DNA of 64,000 nt, taken from contig NZ_CP108002.1 in NCBI RefSeq assembly GCF_041435055.1, positions 6,324,001-6,388,000 on the forward strand. The letters run 5' to 3'. The translations under genes were made by a program, and so were the position numbers. The stretch comes from Streptomyces sp. NBC_00341 (GTDB lineage: Bacteria > Actinomycetota > Actinomycetes > Streptomycetales > Streptomycetaceae). Of this stretch, positions 7,966-17,519 are shown in pieces; position 1 is the stretch's first letter, and every line of letters starts with the position of its first letter. The notes under the pieces were generated by a model that made no database searches, was not told the DNA's origin, and was given only the letters and a program-made list of their open reading frames with translations.

Positions 7966-9155
7966 TGCATCCCTCCACCACGCGCACCGCGGCCCTGCTC
8001 GGGGGCGTCCTGCTCGCCGCCCTCACCGGCTGCGGCACCCCCGCCGCCAAGCCGGCGTCCGACACCGCGACCGAGGCCGCCGCGCCACCCGCCAGAGCCA
8101 AGCACGTCACCCCGCCCGCACCGCCCGGACTGGCCGGGATGCCCCCGGTGCTCGACCCCGCGAACGTGTACGCGGCCGACGCCGCCGGAAAGATGTCGCC
8201 GGTCGTCAAGGGCTTCCCGTCCCGGGTGTACGTCCCCAACACCAACTCCAACACGGTGACGGTGATCGACCCCGCCACGTACAAGGTCATCAAGACCATC
8301 CCGGTCGGCCGGCAGCCGCAGCACGTCGTCCCGTCCTGGGACCTGAAGACCCTCTGGGTCAACAACGACGTCGGCGACAGCCTCACCGCGATCGACCCGG
8401 CGACCGGCGAGGCGGGGAAGACCGTCGACGTCTCCGACCCGTACAACCTCTACTTCACGCCGAACGGCAAGTACGCCATCGTGATGGCCTCGATGGACCG
8501 GCAGCTGGTCTTCCGCGACGCGCACACCATGAAGACGGCCAAGGCAGTCCCGGTCAGCTGCGCGGGGGTGAACCACGCGGACTTCTCGGCGGACGGCCGG
8601 TACTTCATCGTCTCCTGCGAGTTCTCCGGCGAACTCCTCAAGGTCGACACGGCCGGGATGAAGGTGGTGGGCCGGCAGAAGCTGCCGTTCAAGGGCGCCA
8701 TGCCGCAGGACGTGAAGCTGTCGCCCGACGGAAGCACGTTCTACATCGCGGACATGATGGCGAACGGCATGTGGGTGCTGGACGGGAAGAAGTTCACCAC
8801 CCCGAAGCTGCTGCCCACAGGCAAGGGCTGCCACGGGCTCTACGTCAGTCGCGACGCCAAGGAGATGTACATCTCCAACCGGGGCGAGGGCTCCGTCTCC
8901 GTCTTCGACTTCGCACAGAAGAAGCTGGCGAAGAAGTGGCACCTGCCGGGCGGCGGCAGCCCCGACATGGGCGGCGTCTCCGCCGACGGCAAGGTCCTCT
9001 GGCTGACCGGGCGCTACAACTCGGAGGTGTACGCGATCGACACCACCAGCGGCAAGCAGCTCGCCCGGATCCCGGTCGGCAGCGGACCGCACGGCCTCGC
9101 CGTCTACCCGCAGCCCGGCCGCTACTCGCTCGGCCACACCGGCGTCTTCCGCTGA
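7965..9155 (+). CDS. YVTN-type beta-propeller lipoprotein
   Basis: A 396-residue exported protein. Signal peptide with lipobox LTGC at about residues 20-23, an Ala/Pro-rich linker, then repeated propeller blades. Typical pieces are RVYVPNTNSNTVTVIDPAT, VIKTIPVGRQPQHVVPSWD, DSLTAIDPATG, MYISNRGEGSVSVFDF and RIPVGSGPHGLAVYPQPG. These are the YVTN/lactonase-like repeats found in surface propellers. It starts at the stop of the deacetylase-like gene, so the two probably act together at the cell surface. No enzymatic residues can be identified; a binding role is as likely as catalysis. Confidence 0.85.
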   Translation: MHPSTTRTAALLGGVLLAALTGCGTPAAKPASDTATEAAAPPARAKHVTPPAPPGLAGMPPVLDPANVYAADAAGKMSPVVKGFPSRVYVPNTNSNTVTVIDPATYKVIKTIPVGRQPQHVVPSWDLKTLWVNNDVGDSLTAIDPATGEAGKTVDVSDPYNLYFTPNGKYAIVMASMDRQLVFRDAHTMKTAKAVPVSCAGVNHADFSADGRYFIVSCEFSGELLKVDTAGMKVVGRQKLPFKGAMPQDVKLSPDGSTFYIADMMANGMWVLDGKKFTTPKLLPTGKGCHGLYVSRDAKEMYISNRGEGSVSVFDFAQKKLAKKWHLPGGGSPDMGGVSADGKVLWLTGRYNSEVYAIDTTSGKQLARIPVGSGPHGLAVYPQPGRYSLGHTGVFR

Positions 9156-9158
9156 GGC

Positions 9159-9221
9159 GGGTCGCCCGGGTCGCCCGGGTGGCTGGGGTGGCTCGGGTCG
9201 CCCGGTTGGCTCGGGCGGCTC
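9159..9221. repeat. Seven 9-bp imperfect tandem repeats
   Basis: Units run GGGTCGCCC twice, GGGTGGCTG, GGGTGGCTC, GGGTCGCCC, GGTTGGCTC, GGGCGGCTC. They fill the gap between two convergent genes and reach into the GNAT stop codon. Confidence 0.8.
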
Positions 9222-9858
9222 ATTCCTTGATCAGCAGCGCCTCCGACCCCACCGGCCGGTAGCCCGCCGCCTGGAACGTCCGCACACTGCGGGCGTTCCC
9301 CGGCGACTGCTGCGCCCACACCACCGGACCCGGCACCAGCTGCCGGGCCGCCCGCGCCAGCCGCTCGCCGAGCCGCTGCCCGCGCGCCTCCTCCGCCACC
9401 TCGATCGCCGCCTCCCAGCGCCCCGCGACCCCGCGCCCGAGGATCAGCACCCCGCCCTCCGTCCGCCAGACCCGTACCTCGTCGCGGAAGCCCATCGCCC
9501 GTGCCACCCGGGGGTGTCCGGGGTCCCGGATCTCCCGCAGCTCCAGCTCCGGAGTGCCCGGCAGCGCGGGTGCGACCGTGAGCAGGTCGATCGTGTTCAT
9601 GTGTCGGCCGGTCCTGGCCGTCAGCGCGCTCAGGAAGTGCGGGTTCATCGTCGCGGCGAGCGCGTCACCGGGGGTGCCGGCCAGGGCCGCCCGCACCCAG
9701 CGCGGGTCCTCGTCCGTGAACACCACCGAGTGCGCGGTGAACGCCAGCACCCCGGCGTCCCGTGCGTTCGGCTGCCGCACCACCGTCGTGGACCCGTCCG
9801 GCGGCGGGAACCGCCCCTGTGCCGCCGCTGCCAGAATCCCCGCCAATGCGTCGGTCAT
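9220..9858 (-). CDS. GNAT family N-acetyltransferase
   Basis: A 212-residue cytoplasmic acetyl-CoA-dependent acyltransferase; acceptor unknown. The C-terminal half carries the GNAT core: a beta4-like strand (WEAAIEVAEEARGQRLGERLARAAR) in place of the usual Q/RxxGxG/A acetyl-CoA loop, and WAQQSPGNARSVRTFQAAGYRPVG, the typical alpha4-beta5-alpha5 ending. ATG at 9858 (MTDALAGILAAAAQG) has GGGAGAG 9 nt upstream; the frame stays open further upstream but with low-complexity codons. The neighbours give no substrate clue. Confidence 0.82.
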   Translation of the reverse strand: MTDALAGILAAAAQGRFPPPDGSTTVVRQPNARDAGVLAFTAHSVVFTDEDPRWVRAALAGTPGDALAATMNPHFLSALTARTGRHMNTIDLLTVAPALPGTPELELREIRDPGHPRVARAMGFRDEVRVWRTEGGVLILGRGVAGRWEAAIEVAEEARGQRLGERLARAARQLVPGPVVWAQQSPGNARSVRTFQAAGYRPVGSEALLIKE

Positions 9859-10003
9859 CGCGCCGTGCTCTCCCCGTCCCGGGCCGCCGCCCGCCGGGCG
9901 GCGGACGGTCCCACCCATGATCGACGACCGGCCGCCGCGATCGCCATCCGGCCCGCCCGTTAATCTGACCTCCGTCATATAGGCATTACGAAGGGGCGGA
10001 ACA

Positions 10004-10219
10004 GTGGCGGACATCGAGTCGGCGCGCAAGGCGTTCGAGCGGTACGACCTGAACGGCGACGGGCTGATTTCGGCTGCCGAGTACAAGAGCGTCATGGCCC
10101 AGCTGGGGGACCCCTACGTCACCGAGCCGGTCGCGCAGGCCGTGATCAACTCCCACGACGCGAACGGTGACGGGCTGCTCACCTTCGACGAGTTCTGGGC
10201 CGCGCAGAACAAGGGCTGA
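10004..10219 (+). CDS. Small EF-hand calcium-binding protein
   Basis: A 71-residue protein with two canonical EF-hand loops: DLNGDGLISAAE (residues 15-26) and DANGDGLLTFDE (about 52-63). Calcium ligands are intact at positions 1, 3, 5 and 12 of both loops. It is a single-lobe calmodulin-like calcium sensor or buffer in the cytoplasm, like the small Cab proteins of S. coelicolor; CabD comes to mind for this locus but I cannot confirm it. GTG at 10004 follows AAGGGGCGGAACA. Calcium is linked to aerial growth and germination in Streptomyces. Confidence 0.9.
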   Translation: MADIESARKAFERYDLNGDGLISAAEYKSVMAQLGDPYVTEPVAQAVINSHDANGDGLLTFDEFWAAQNKG

Positions 10220-10236
10220 CGGCAGCCGGCCCAGGA

Positions 10237-10258
10237 CCCCCGGCCGGCGGGCCGGGGG
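10237..10258. terminator. Bidirectional hairpin between EF-hand and STAS genes
   Basis: 9-bp perfect inverted repeat CCCCCGGCC / GGCCGGGGG with a 4-nt loop, between two convergent genes. Confidence 0.65.
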
Positions 10259-10283
10259 CCGGGCGCCGCGGGATCGGCCCCGC

Positions 10284-10715
10284 TCACGGCCCGGACGCGC
10301 CGGTCCCACCGTCCTGCGGTCCCGGCGCCTCCTGCCCGCCGAAGGCGTCGTCCGGCGTCGCCACCGGGCGGAACAGGTCGTGCAGCCGGCCCGCCCGCAG
10401 CAGCCGCAGGATCCGCGGGCAGTCGCAGACGAGCCAGAACCGCCCGTCCCGGTCCAGCGCCCGCCGCCGGGCCCGGCACAGCAGCGTCAGCCCCGAGCAG
10501 TCGAGGAAACTCACCTCGGTCAGGTCGACCACCACATGCGGTGACCCCGCGGAGGTGGCGCCGTCCAGGGCCGGTGCGATGAGCGCCGCGGTCGCGATGT
10601 CGATCTCGTCGCGCAGCGCCACCACCGTCCGGCCGTTCCTGCGGTACACGTGGCCGCACGGCTCGGGCAGGGGGACCAGGGTGGGGGATGCCGTGGGGGA
10701 CAGCCTCTCGGTCAT
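10284..10715 (-). CDS. STAS-domain anti-sigma factor antagonist
   Basis: A 143-residue cytoplasmic protein of the SpoIIAA/RsbV family. The STAS domain covers about residues 20-115: VVALRDEIDIATA, then HVVVDLTEVSFLDCSGLTLL, in which the Ser of DCSG is the expected phosphorylation site. Such proteins sequester RsbW-type anti-sigma factors when unphosphorylated. The C-terminal 30 residues are Gly/Pro-rich and disordered. ATG at 10715 has GGAGAGG 5 nt upstream. A perfect 8-bp dyad lies 50 nt upstream. The RsbW-like protein at 6233 is a possible partner. Confidence 0.9.
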   Translation of the reverse strand: MTERLSPTASPTLVPLPEPCGHVYRRNGRTVVALRDEIDIATAALIAPALDGATSAGSPHVVVDLTEVSFLDCSGLTLLCRARRRALDRDGRFWLVCDCPRILRLLRAGRLHDLFRPVATPDDAFGGQEAPGPQDGGTGASGP

Positions 10716-10764
10716 GTTGCCTCTCCTCGCAGCGCCGAATCCGCGGAGGCACCCGGGCCTGGGT

Positions 10765-10786
10765 GACTGTCAGTGAGGTGACAGTC
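10765..10786. promoter_or_regulatory. Candidate operator upstream of the STAS gene
   Basis: Perfect 8-bp inverted repeat GACTGTCA - 6 nt - TGACAGTC, 50 nt before the STAS start and 146 nt before the CopD-like start, in the divergent intergenic region. Confidence 0.5.
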
Positions 10787-10931
10787 GGTGAACCTAACCC
10801 GAGGCTCGTGCCGGACGGGGATGCAGAAACGTTCGCGCCTGCCGTAATGCGTCCTTCCGGGTGAATGTTCGATGGTGTCGTGGACGCCGCAGGCCTGTTT
10901 GTGTGGTTGTCGGTCAGGAAGGGGGTGGGCG

Positions 10932-11897
10932 GTGCTCCCCTCCCGCGTGCCCGCACCCACCCGCCGCAGGCCGTCGGCCGCCGTACTCGGCACGGTGGGA
11001 ACCTGCCTCCTGGCCGTGGCAGCCGCCCTGCTGGGCGCCACCGCCGCCGCCCACGGCACCGGTGAACTGGGCATACCTAGTGCCGGAACGGCCACCCTGC
11101 TGCGTACGGTCCTCTTCGGCGCGCTCGCCGTTCACCTCGGTGCACTCGCCGCCACCGCACTGTCCCGCACCCTGCCCGGCCGGCCGGAATCCGCACCGCG
11201 CGGCTGGACGGCGGCGGCCTCGGTCGCCGGGGCGCTGGCAGCCGCGGGACAGATCGTCCGGCTCGCCCGGATCAGCGACCTCGGCCTCGTCGAGACCTAC
11301 GGCACCCGCGAGGGCGGGCTCCTGCTGCTCACCGCCAACGGCTTCGCCCTCGCCGCCTGCTGCGCGGTCAGCCGCCGCCCGGCACTGGCCGCCGCCCCGC
11401 TCGCCCTCGTCGTCGGCGCTGAGGCGCTGCGCGCCCACCCCGAGGCGTACAGCCCGGCGGTGGGCGCCGCGCTCACCGCCGTCCATCTGACCGCCGCCTC
11501 GCTCTGGTGCGGCGGGCTGCTCCACGTGCTGCGCACCATGCGGCTGTGGCGCCGGACCGCGCCCGTCGCCGCCCGCGCGCTGCTCGGCCGCTACGCCCGG
11601 CTCGCCGGCCTGCTGTACGCGGCCCTCACGGTGACCGGTACCTGCAGCGCCCTGCGCCGGCTGCCGCCCGATGTCGTCCTCACCTCGGCCTACGGGCGCA
11701 CCCTGCTGGCCAAACTGGTGCTGATGGCCGTGGCGAGCGCGCTGGCGCTGGGCGCGCGCCGGAGGCTGGTGTCGGACGCGGACCCGGCGGCCGCCCACCG
11801 CCGGGCACGCCGTGAACTGGTGGCGCCGGCGGCCGTCGTGCTCGTGTCCGCGGTGCTGACCGTCGTACCCGACCCGCACTGGCTCAGCACCCGCTGA
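10932..11897 (+). CDS. CopD-family integral membrane protein
   Basis: A 321-residue membrane protein with about eight hydrophobic segments, e.g. VLGTVGTCLLAVAAALLGA near the N-terminus. The C-terminal half matches the CopD pattern: VHLTAASLWCGGLLHVLRTM, LLGRYARLAGLLYAALTVTGT, then YGRTLLAKLVLMAVASAL. CopD-type proteins are linked to copper import; no CopC gene is adjacent here. I chose GTG at 10932 because AGGAAGGGGG precedes it and the open frame upstream is rich in Trp/Cys and unlike the protein. Copper as substrate is by family only. Confidence 0.8.
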   Translation: MLPSRVPAPTRRRPSAAVLGTVGTCLLAVAAALLGATAAAHGTGELGIPSAGTATLLRTVLFGALAVHLGALAATALSRTLPGRPESAPRGWTAAASVAGALAAAGQIVRLARISDLGLVETYGTREGGLLLLTANGFALAACCAVSRRPALAAAPLALVVGAEALRAHPEAYSPAVGAALTAVHLTAASLWCGGLLHVLRTMRLWRRTAPVAARALLGRYARLAGLLYAALTVTGTCSALRRLPPDVVLTSAYGRTLLAKLVLMAVASALALGARRRLVSDADPAAAHRRARRELVAPAAVVLVSAVLTVVPDPHWLSTR

Positions 11898-11906
11898 CCG
11901 CCGTGT

Positions 11907-13421
11907 TCAGCGCCCGTCGCGGTACGGCGCCCAGCCGCGCAGCTCGTCGTCGCGCGGCGCGAGCACCGTCCCGGGGGCGCCGGGGCCGAAGAGCATCACC
12001 GGCCGCGAGGCGTCCCAGCCGGGCCAGCCCGGATCGCCGGAGACCGCGAACCGCACCCACGCCGCGTGCATCGCGTCGGCCAGCTCCCGGGGCGCGTCCC
12101 GGCCCGCGAGCAGCACCGCGTCCGGCTGGTCCAGGTTGTCGAAGACGAAGCCGATCTCCAGCCCGTGGCAGGCGCCGAGCCGTTGTACGGGGGACGGCCA
12201 GCCGAACTCGTAGAGGTGGGTCGAACCGGCGGCACCCATGCGGGCGTCGGCCAGCCGGTTCAGCGGTACGCGCAGCAGCAGGTCGGTGGCGAGGGCGCCG
12301 AGCAGTTCGCCGGGGGTGGCGTCGGGCCGGTTCGCCCGGTAGGTACGGGCCGTGGCGCCCGGCACCCGGAACTTCAGCAGGGCCAGCCGGAGTTTCGTGC
12401 GCGAGAGCCGCTCGGTGAGCCCGCTGGGGACGAACCAGAGGCGGTACTCCTCGGTGTTGGAGCCCATCAGCAGATCGACGCCGGACGCGGCGCCGTCCCA
12501 CAGGGCCTCGGCCGGATCGCGGGGCAGCAGCTCGCCGTCCACCACGATCTGGAAGGAGTTCCCGCCGGTCAGCGGGGAGCCGCCGCTCGTCACGTCCGTC
12601 TGCGCCGCCAGCAGTGCGGCGGGGGCCACGGCGGCCAGCGCCTGTGCCGTCGCGTCCACCCCGAGCCGTTTCGCGATCAGCTCGGTGGTGCGGCGGGCCT
12701 TGTCCACGGGGAGCGCGGACGGGGCCCCGCTCTGCAGCACCGCCCGCCGGAACAGCCCCCGGGACCGTGGCGCGGCGAGCAGCGCGGCGATGCTGATGGC
12801 CCCCGCCGACTCGCCGCACACCGTCACCAGGCCCGGATCGCCGCCGAACGCCGCGATGTTGTCCCGCACCCAGCCGAGCGCCGCGAGCTGGTCGAGCAGC
12901 CCCACGTTGGCGGGCGCGTCCGGGAACACCCCGAACCCCTCGATGCCGAGCCGGTAGTTGAGCGACACGAGGACCACGCCGTCGCGGGCGAAGGCGGCCC
13001 CGTCGTACAGCGGTACCGCGGACGAGCCGTGCAGCAGCGAGCCGCCGTGGATCCAGACGAGGACGGGCAGCGCGGTGCGACCGGGAGACGGCGTCCACAC
13101 GTTGAGGTTGAGGCAGCCGTCGCCGTCCACCTGGGGGTCGGGCAGCAGCCGGTCAAGAGGCGGGGCGTAGGGGCGCTTGGGCGCCGTCGGGCCGAAGGCC
13201 ACCGCCTCGCGCACCCCCTCCCAGGGTTCCGGCGGCGCCGGCGCCCGGAACCGGTGCGCGCCCACCGGCGCCGCGGCGTACGGGATGCCCCGGAAGACGG
13301 CGACGCCCTGTTCGTACGTGCCCCGGACGGTGCCCTGGGCCGTGTCCGCGTGCGGGGCGGTCCGGTCGGCGGCGCCGGGCTCGGACGCGGATCCGGATAT
13401 CGGAGGAGGTGCGGCAGTCAT
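11907..13421 (-). CDS. Type B carboxylesterase
   Basis: A 504-residue alpha/beta-hydrolase of the carboxylesterase/para-nitrobenzyl esterase family, full length. Motifs: FRGIPYAAAPVG at the N-terminus, DCLNLNVW-like GCLNLNVWTP, VLVWIHGGSLLHGS (oxyanion loop), TVCGESAGAIS (nucleophile Ser in GESAG), NTEEYRLWFV and CHGLEIGFVF (catalytic His). It hydrolyses carboxylic esters; substrate unknown. There is no evident signal peptide, so it is probably cytoplasmic. It lies downstream of the terpene synthase on the same strand but about 300 nt away and behind a terminator. Confidence 0.93.
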   Translation of the reverse strand: MTAAPPPISGSASEPGAADRTAPHADTAQGTVRGTYEQGVAVFRGIPYAAAPVGAHRFRAPAPPEPWEGVREAVAFGPTAPKRPYAPPLDRLLPDPQVDGDGCLNLNVWTPSPGRTALPVLVWIHGGSLLHGSSAVPLYDGAAFARDGVVLVSLNYRLGIEGFGVFPDAPANVGLLDQLAALGWVRDNIAAFGGDPGLVTVCGESAGAISIAALLAAPRSRGLFRRAVLQSGAPSALPVDKARRTTELIAKRLGVDATAQALAAVAPAALLAAQTDVTSGGSPLTGGNSFQIVVDGELLPRDPAEALWDGAASGVDLLMGSNTEEYRLWFVPSGLTERLSRTKLRLALLKFRVPGATARTYRANRPDATPGELLGALATDLLLRVPLNRLADARMGAAGSTHLYEFGWPSPVQRLGACHGLEIGFVFDNLDQPDAVLLAGRDAPRELADAMHAAWVRFAVSGDPGWPGWDASRPVMLFGPGAPGTVLAPRDDELRGWAPYRDGR

Positions 13422-13721
13422 GGATGCCTCCAGCCCTTCTGCGGTACGGCCGGCGAGTTCGGGTCATCGGAACCGCCGCCTGGCATCGGGCGTACGTACC
13501 AGCACATCACGGCAGAGGGCGGTCGGCCATTCGTGGGCGGCGGCGCCGGACAGTGGCCGCTTTCACCGACGCGCGTTTCCGGTCACGAGCGGGCCGGCCG
13601 GGGCCGGAAGACGTATCGGGGCGATGAATGTCCGGAAATCGCTGCCGTGTTCCCGCTTTCCGGGGCCGGGAGCCGTCGGGACAGGGCCCGGCAGGGGTAT
13701 CGGGCCCTGCCGGGCGCCCCG
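13422..13721. other. Intergenic region between esterase and terpene synthase genes
   Basis: No gene. It holds the terpene synthase terminator at its right end and presumably the esterase promoter on the minus strand, though no consensus elements stand out. Confidence 0.5.
13686..13715 (-). terminator. Hairpin after terpene synthase gene
   Basis: 11-bp perfect inverted repeat GCCCGGCAGGG / CCCTGCCGGGC with an 8-nt loop, starting 7 nt after the stop codon. Confidence 0.7.
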
Positions 13722-15353
<1,632 letters not shown>

Positions 15354-16340
15354 TCAGGCGGGCAGCGAGGCGAGCCAGCCCGTCAGGATCCGGTTGATCT
15401 CGTCGGGGCGCTCCTGCTGGATCCAGTGGCCGCAGCCGTCCAGGAGGTGCGAGGAGACGAGTCCGGGCAGCGTCGTGGGATACGCCGCGATGGCATCGGC
15501 CAGCCAGGTGGTGGAGGCGTCCAGGGAGCCGCCGACGAAGAGGGACGGCTGGGTGACGGGTGCGGCGTCGAACTCCGCGAGGTCCTCCCAGTCCCGGTCC
15601 ATGTTCCGGTAGCGGTTGAGCGCCCCGCTCATCCCGGTCCGCTCGAACTCGCCTGCGTAGAAGTCGAGGTCGGCGTCACCGAGCCAGCCGGGCCGCCGGT
15701 CCGGGAAGCGTTCGCGCAGCGTCCCGCCGGGTCCGGCGAAGTGCGGGTCCGGGGCGTCGGGCGCGGGCATGGTGTCGGCGGAGAACGCCGCGTAGAAGCC
15801 CGCGAGCCAGCCCCGGACGTCCGGCTCGATCTCGCTCTCCGCCCGGCCGGGCTCCTGGAACCGGGAGACGTAGAACTCCTGGTCCCCGCCCATCCCCGCG
15901 AAGATCTCGCTGGGGCGCGGACCGCCGCGCGGGGCGTACGGGACGCTCAGCAGCCCCACCGCGCGGAAGACGTCGGGCCTGATCAGCGCGGAGTTCGCCG
16001 CGATCGTGGCGCCCCAGTCGTGGCCGACCAGCACCGCGCTCCGCTCCCCGAGCGCGTGCACCACGGCGGCGTTGTCCTCGACGAGGGCGGCCATCCGGTA
16101 CGCGGCGACGTCCTTTGGCCGGGAGGACCGCCCGTAGCCACGGACGTCGATGGCGACCGCCCGGTACCCGGCGGCGGCCAGCGCGGGCAGCTGGTGGCGC
16201 CAGGAGTACCAGGACTCCGGGAACCCGTGCAGCAGCAGCACCAGCGGTCCGGTGCCCTGCTCGACCAGGTGGACGCGCCCGGCCGGCGAGGCGACGGTGC
16301 GGTGCGTGAGCTCCGGGGACGGGGCGGGCTGATGCGACAT
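15354..16340 (-). CDS. Epoxide hydrolase-like alpha/beta hydrolase
   Basis: A 328-residue cytoplasmic hydrolase. LLLHGFPESWYSWRHQLPAL contains the HGxP oxyanion motif. The nucleophile elbow is VGHDWGATIAA with Asp, as in epoxide hydrolases and haloalkane dehalogenases. GYGRSSRP and the C-terminal GCGHWIQQERP (catalytic His) agree. ATG at 16340 has GGAGGAT 4 nt upstream. It is the second Asp-nucleophile hydrolase in a row on this strand, separated from the one at 16537 by 196 nt. True substrate unknown. Confidence 0.9.
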   Translation of the reverse strand: MSHQPAPSPELTHRTVASPAGRVHLVEQGTGPLVLLLHGFPESWYSWRHQLPALAAAGYRAVAIDVRGYGRSSRPKDVAAYRMAALVEDNAAVVHALGERSAVLVGHDWGATIAANSALIRPDVFRAVGLLSVPYAPRGGPRPSEIFAGMGGDQEFYVSRFQEPGRAESEIEPDVRGWLAGFYAAFSADTMPAPDAPDPHFAGPGGTLRERFPDRRPGWLGDADLDFYAGEFERTGMSGALNRYRNMDRDWEDLAEFDAAPVTQPSLFVGGSLDASTTWLADAIAAYPTTLPGLVSSHLLDGCGHWIQQERPDEINRILTGWLASLPA

Positions 16341-16536
16341 GGATCCTCCGCGGCTCTGGTTCTGCGTGGTCCGTGGAGCCGACCGTTCACAGCCGGGCAC
16401 CCGGGACCGTACCGCCCGGCGGCCGCCCGACGGCTTCGGACCCGATCATGCGACGGGGGCCGGGCCGCCCGCGAGTCGTGTTGCCGCTTCGGCAAACGCG
16501 TAGCCGGGGTGCGCGGCGGCCCGGGGGCGCTGACGT

Positions 16537-17436
16537 TCAGGTCCGCTCGTTGTCGACCCGTCGGGTGAACTCCAGCACCGCGTCCGCGAGTTCTTCGGGG
16601 GCCTCCTGTGCGATGAGGTGGCCGACCCCTTCGAGGTGCACCGCGGTGACCTCGCCGGCGGTCACCTGGCGGAAGGTCGTCTCGGTGATCCTTCCGTGGC
16701 CGGCGGCCTCGACGGTGAGTACCGGCACGGCGATCGGGTGCGACTCGGCCAGCGCCCTGGTGGCGCCCCGGTCGGAGAAGACGCCCCGGTAGAGCCCCTC
16801 CGTGCCCCGCCAGGCGTTCGGGCGCGCGTAGCTCCGCACGAACTCGTCGATGTCGCCCTCGCCGATGGCGCCCTCCGTCCCGTTCATCAGCGGGAAGGCC
16901 CAGTCGGCCAGGAGCTCGCGCTCGTGGCCCGGCAGGAGCATGCCCGCGATGCCGGGGGCGCCGAGGAACCCGACGTGCCAGGAACCGTGGTTGTTCACGT
17001 CCGCGAGCGCCTCGAACCCGAAACCGGCCAGGGCCGTCTCGACCCCGGTGAAGCTGATCACGTCCTCGGGGTGCGTCGCCGCGAAGCGGAAGCCCGTGCC
17101 GCCGCTGATGTCCTGGCACAGGAGGTGGACGGGACCGGCGCCGAGGTGCGCGACGAGGTGGTGCAGGTCCTCGGCCGCGACCGCCTCGCCGTACTCGGTG
17201 TCGGCGTTGCTCGAGTCACCGAACCCGCGTAGGTCGAGGGCGAGGACCCGGTGGGTCCGCGCGAGCAGCGGGATCAGCTTGCGGAAGGCCCACCAGGTCT
17301 CCGGCCAGCCGTGCACCAGCAGGATCGGAGAGCCGTCGGTGCCGGCGCGGACGTAGTGCAGCCGCGTTCCGTTGACGTCGGCGAGGTGATGCGTGACGCC
17401 GGGAAGGGTTGCGCCGTAGGGCGTGGTCGTGGTCAC
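16537..17436 (-). CDS. Alpha/beta hydrolase controlled by the divergent MarR regulator
   Basis: A 299-residue hydrolase of the epoxide hydrolase/dehalogenase group. LLVHGWPETWWAFRKLIPLL has the oxyanion motif, LLCQDISGGTGFRF places Asp at the nucleophile position, and VGHLIAQEAPEEL carries the His. GTG at 17436 (MTTTTPYGA) is preceded by GGGAGCTCC. Between this gene and the divergent MarR gene lie two copies of CAACCwGGTTG within 35 bp, so the hydrolase is very probably repressed by that regulator and induced by its ligand, perhaps its own substrate. Confidence 0.88.
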   Translation of the reverse strand: MTTTTPYGATLPGVTHHLADVNGTRLHYVRAGTDGSPILLVHGWPETWWAFRKLIPLLARTHRVLALDLRGFGDSSNADTEYGEAVAAEDLHHLVAHLGAGPVHLLCQDISGGTGFRFAATHPEDVISFTGVETALAGFGFEALADVNNHGSWHVGFLGAPGIAGMLLPGHERELLADWAFPLMNGTEGAIGEGDIDEFVRSYARPNAWRGTEGLYRGVFSDRGATRALAESHPIAVPVLTVEAAGHGRITETTFRQVTAGEVTAVHLEGVGHLIAQEAPEELADAVLEFTRRVDNERT

Positions 17437-17452
17437 GAGGAGCTCCCAAATA

Positions 17453-17492
17453 GGCAACCTGGTTGTCAACCACGATAGGCAACCAGGTTGCC
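17453..17492. promoter_or_regulatory. Double palindromic operator between hydrolase and MarR genes
   Basis: A perfect 13-bp inverted repeat (GGCAACCTGGTTG 17453-17465 / CAACCAGGTTGCC 17480-17492). Each arm is itself a palindrome, CAACCtGGTTG and CAACCaGGTTG, centred 25 bp apart, with GGTTGtCAACC overlapping the left one. It ends 27 nt before the MarR start and 17 nt before the hydrolase start. Confidence 0.85.
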
Positions 17493-17519
17493 CTTGTCAA
17501 AGGTCCCTATGCTGGCCGC

